DNA of 64,000 bases, taken from Clostridia bacterium (GTDB taxonomy: Bacteria; Bacillota; Clostridia; UBA1381). Position numbers and translations under genes: made by a program. Below the pieces are notes generated by a model. That model saw only the letters and a list, made by a program, of their open reading frames with translations. It was not told where the DNA came from and made no database searches. Below, in pieces: positions 63,366-64,000 of the stretch. Within the stretch, counting starts at the first letter, position 1, and each line of letters begins with the position of its first letter. The DNA lies in NCBI GenBank assembly GCA_017935675.1, contig JAGBHE010000037.1, forward strand, positions 17,244-81,243, written 5' to 3'.

Positions 63366-64000
63366 ATGGAGCAGCAAAAATTAAACGAAATTTTAAAGAA
63401 ACATGAATTATGGCTAAGCAGTGACGGGAAAGAAGGTGAGCGTGCAGACCTAAGGGGTGCAGTCCTAAGCAGTGCAGTCCTAAGCATTGCAGACCTAAGG
63501 GGTGCAGACCTAAGGGGTGCAGTCCTAAGCAGTGCAGACCTAAGAAATGCAGTCCTAAGCAGTGCAGACCTAAGAAATGCAGTCCTAAGCAGTGCAGTCC
63601 TAAGTGGTGCAGACCTAAGTGGTGCAGACCTAAGGGGTGCAGTCCTAAGCATTGCAGACCTAAGGGGTGCAGACCTAAGGAATGCAAATCTAAACGGTGC
63701 AGCCCTAAGGCATGCAAATCTAAACGGTGCAGTCCTAAGCAGTGCAGACCTAAGGGGTGCAGACCTAAGGGGTGCAGTCCTAAGCAGTGCAGACCTAAGC
63801 GGTGCAGCCCTAAGGCATGCAAATCTAAACGGTGCAGACCTAAGGAAGGCAAATCTAAACGGTGCCAATCTTGATTTTTCATCATTTCCTTTATGGTGCG
63901 GCGGGTTAGATGTACATATAGATGACAGGCTGGCAATACAGCTTTTATATCATCTCGTTCGGAATGTTATTTATAGCAAGAACACAAGCGAGGAAATGAA
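63366..64000 (+). CDS. Pentapeptide-repeat protein (runs off window end)
   Basis: The frame opens at the ATG at 63366 (AAGGAAGGA upstream) and is still open at 64000, so at least 211 residues are encoded. Residues about 10-27 form a helix (HELWLSSDG), then about 29 five-residue repeats of A-(D/V/N/A)-L-x-x follow, such as ADLRG, AVLSS and ANLNG. Such repeats build a square right-handed helix that can mimic DNA; relatives protect gyrase or are phage proteins of unknown role. After the repeats, the sequence LDFSSFPLWCGGLDVHIDDR is typical of phage-borne members. Long antisense frames over this gene are artefacts of the 15-base periodicity. Confidence 0.88.
   Translation, partial: MEQQKLNEILKKHELWLSSDGKEGERADLRGAVLSSAVLSIADLRGADLRGAVLSSADLRNAVLSSADLRNAVLSSAVLSGADLSGADLRGAVLSIADLRGADLRNANLNGAALRHANLNGAVLSSADLRGADLRGAVLSSADLSGAALRHANLNGADLRKANLNGANLDFSSFPLWCGGLDVHIDDRLAIQLLYHLVRNVIYSKNTSEEM

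Noticed and set aside
63430..63860. CRISPR-like appearance of short tandem repeats
   Set aside because: Units of 15 bases are contiguous, have no spacers of usual length, and translate as A-x-L-x-x repeats.
63256..63936. Long antisense frames rich in Leu, Gly and His or Arg, Ser and Ala repeats
   Set aside because: They are the reverse reading of the 15-base pentapeptide repeats; the plus-strand frame has a start, a ribosome site and a known fold.

Overview
The window reads as chromosomal DNA of a moderately AT-rich, Gram-positive, anaerobic member of the Clostridia. The evidence is several S-layer-homology (SLH) surface proteins, lipoproteins with Gram-positive signal peptides, strong GGAGG ribosome sites, a B12-dependent ribonucleotide reductase, a PPi-type phosphofructokinase, a BlaI/M56 regulatory pair and an OLE RNA-OapA locus. 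The emphasis on SLH-anchored glycan-active proteins suggests a plant-fibre or gut specialist; that last step is inference.

Layout. (1) 1-18.7 kb: a plus-strand glycan-use locus with a truncated surface protein, an SLH protein, two large related beta-helix proteins (one SLH-anchored, one not), two secreted carbohydrate-binding-like proteins, and a CUT1 sugar ABC importer (lipoprotein plus two permeases, no ATPase). (2) 18.8-25.9 kb, minus strand: PPi-dependent phosphofructokinase, then the housekeeping block dnaG-rpoD-prmA-flavoprotein-rsmE, in which the flavoprotein has lost every expected di-iron ligand. (3) 26-36.3 kb: a PTS EIIC-like membrane protein with an amidohydrolase, a BlaI/M56/lipoprotein regulatory operon, two GH2 glycosidases, inorganic pyrophosphatase, and a RelB/YafQ toxin-antitoxin pair flanked by 34-bp direct repeats that duplicate the end of the pyrophosphatase gene. 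(4) 36.3-39.6 kb: an accessory patch with a four-helix-bundle (S23/Avd-type) gene, two arrays of short hairpins, a decayed IS3 element, a VOC protein, a Nif3-like protein and tRNA-Met. (5) 39.9-47.2 kb: three large secreted proteins, including a lamin-tail/metallophosphoesterase protein. (6) 47.2-49.7 kb: nrdJ with its promoter and two NrdR-type boxes. (7) 49.74-54.6 kb: an OLE noncoding RNA (about 610 nt), its membrane partner gene oapA, then dxs, a TlyA-type methyltransferase and ispE. This is the most striking locus of the window. (8) 54.7-58.8 kb: an acetyltransferase, a CHAP/InlB-repeat secreted protein with nested inverted repeats upstream, and a second S23-type gene. (9) 58.9-64 kb: the edge of an integrated element, with a tyrosine integrase, two related Cys/His-tailed envelope proteins, a membrane protein, a divergent repressor/Cro-like switch with clear operators, and a pentapeptide-repeat gene running off the window end.

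How it fits together: surface proteins of regions 1 and 5 would bind and cut polysaccharide at the S-layer, the ABC importer takes up oligosaccharides, the two GH2 enzymes trim them (one with the uronate-type NxK motif), and glycolysis continues through a PPi-dependent phosphofructokinase. Repeats and selfish modules cluster in regions 3-4 and 8-9. Starts were chosen by ribosome-site spacing; family names rest on motifs read by eye, not on database searches.
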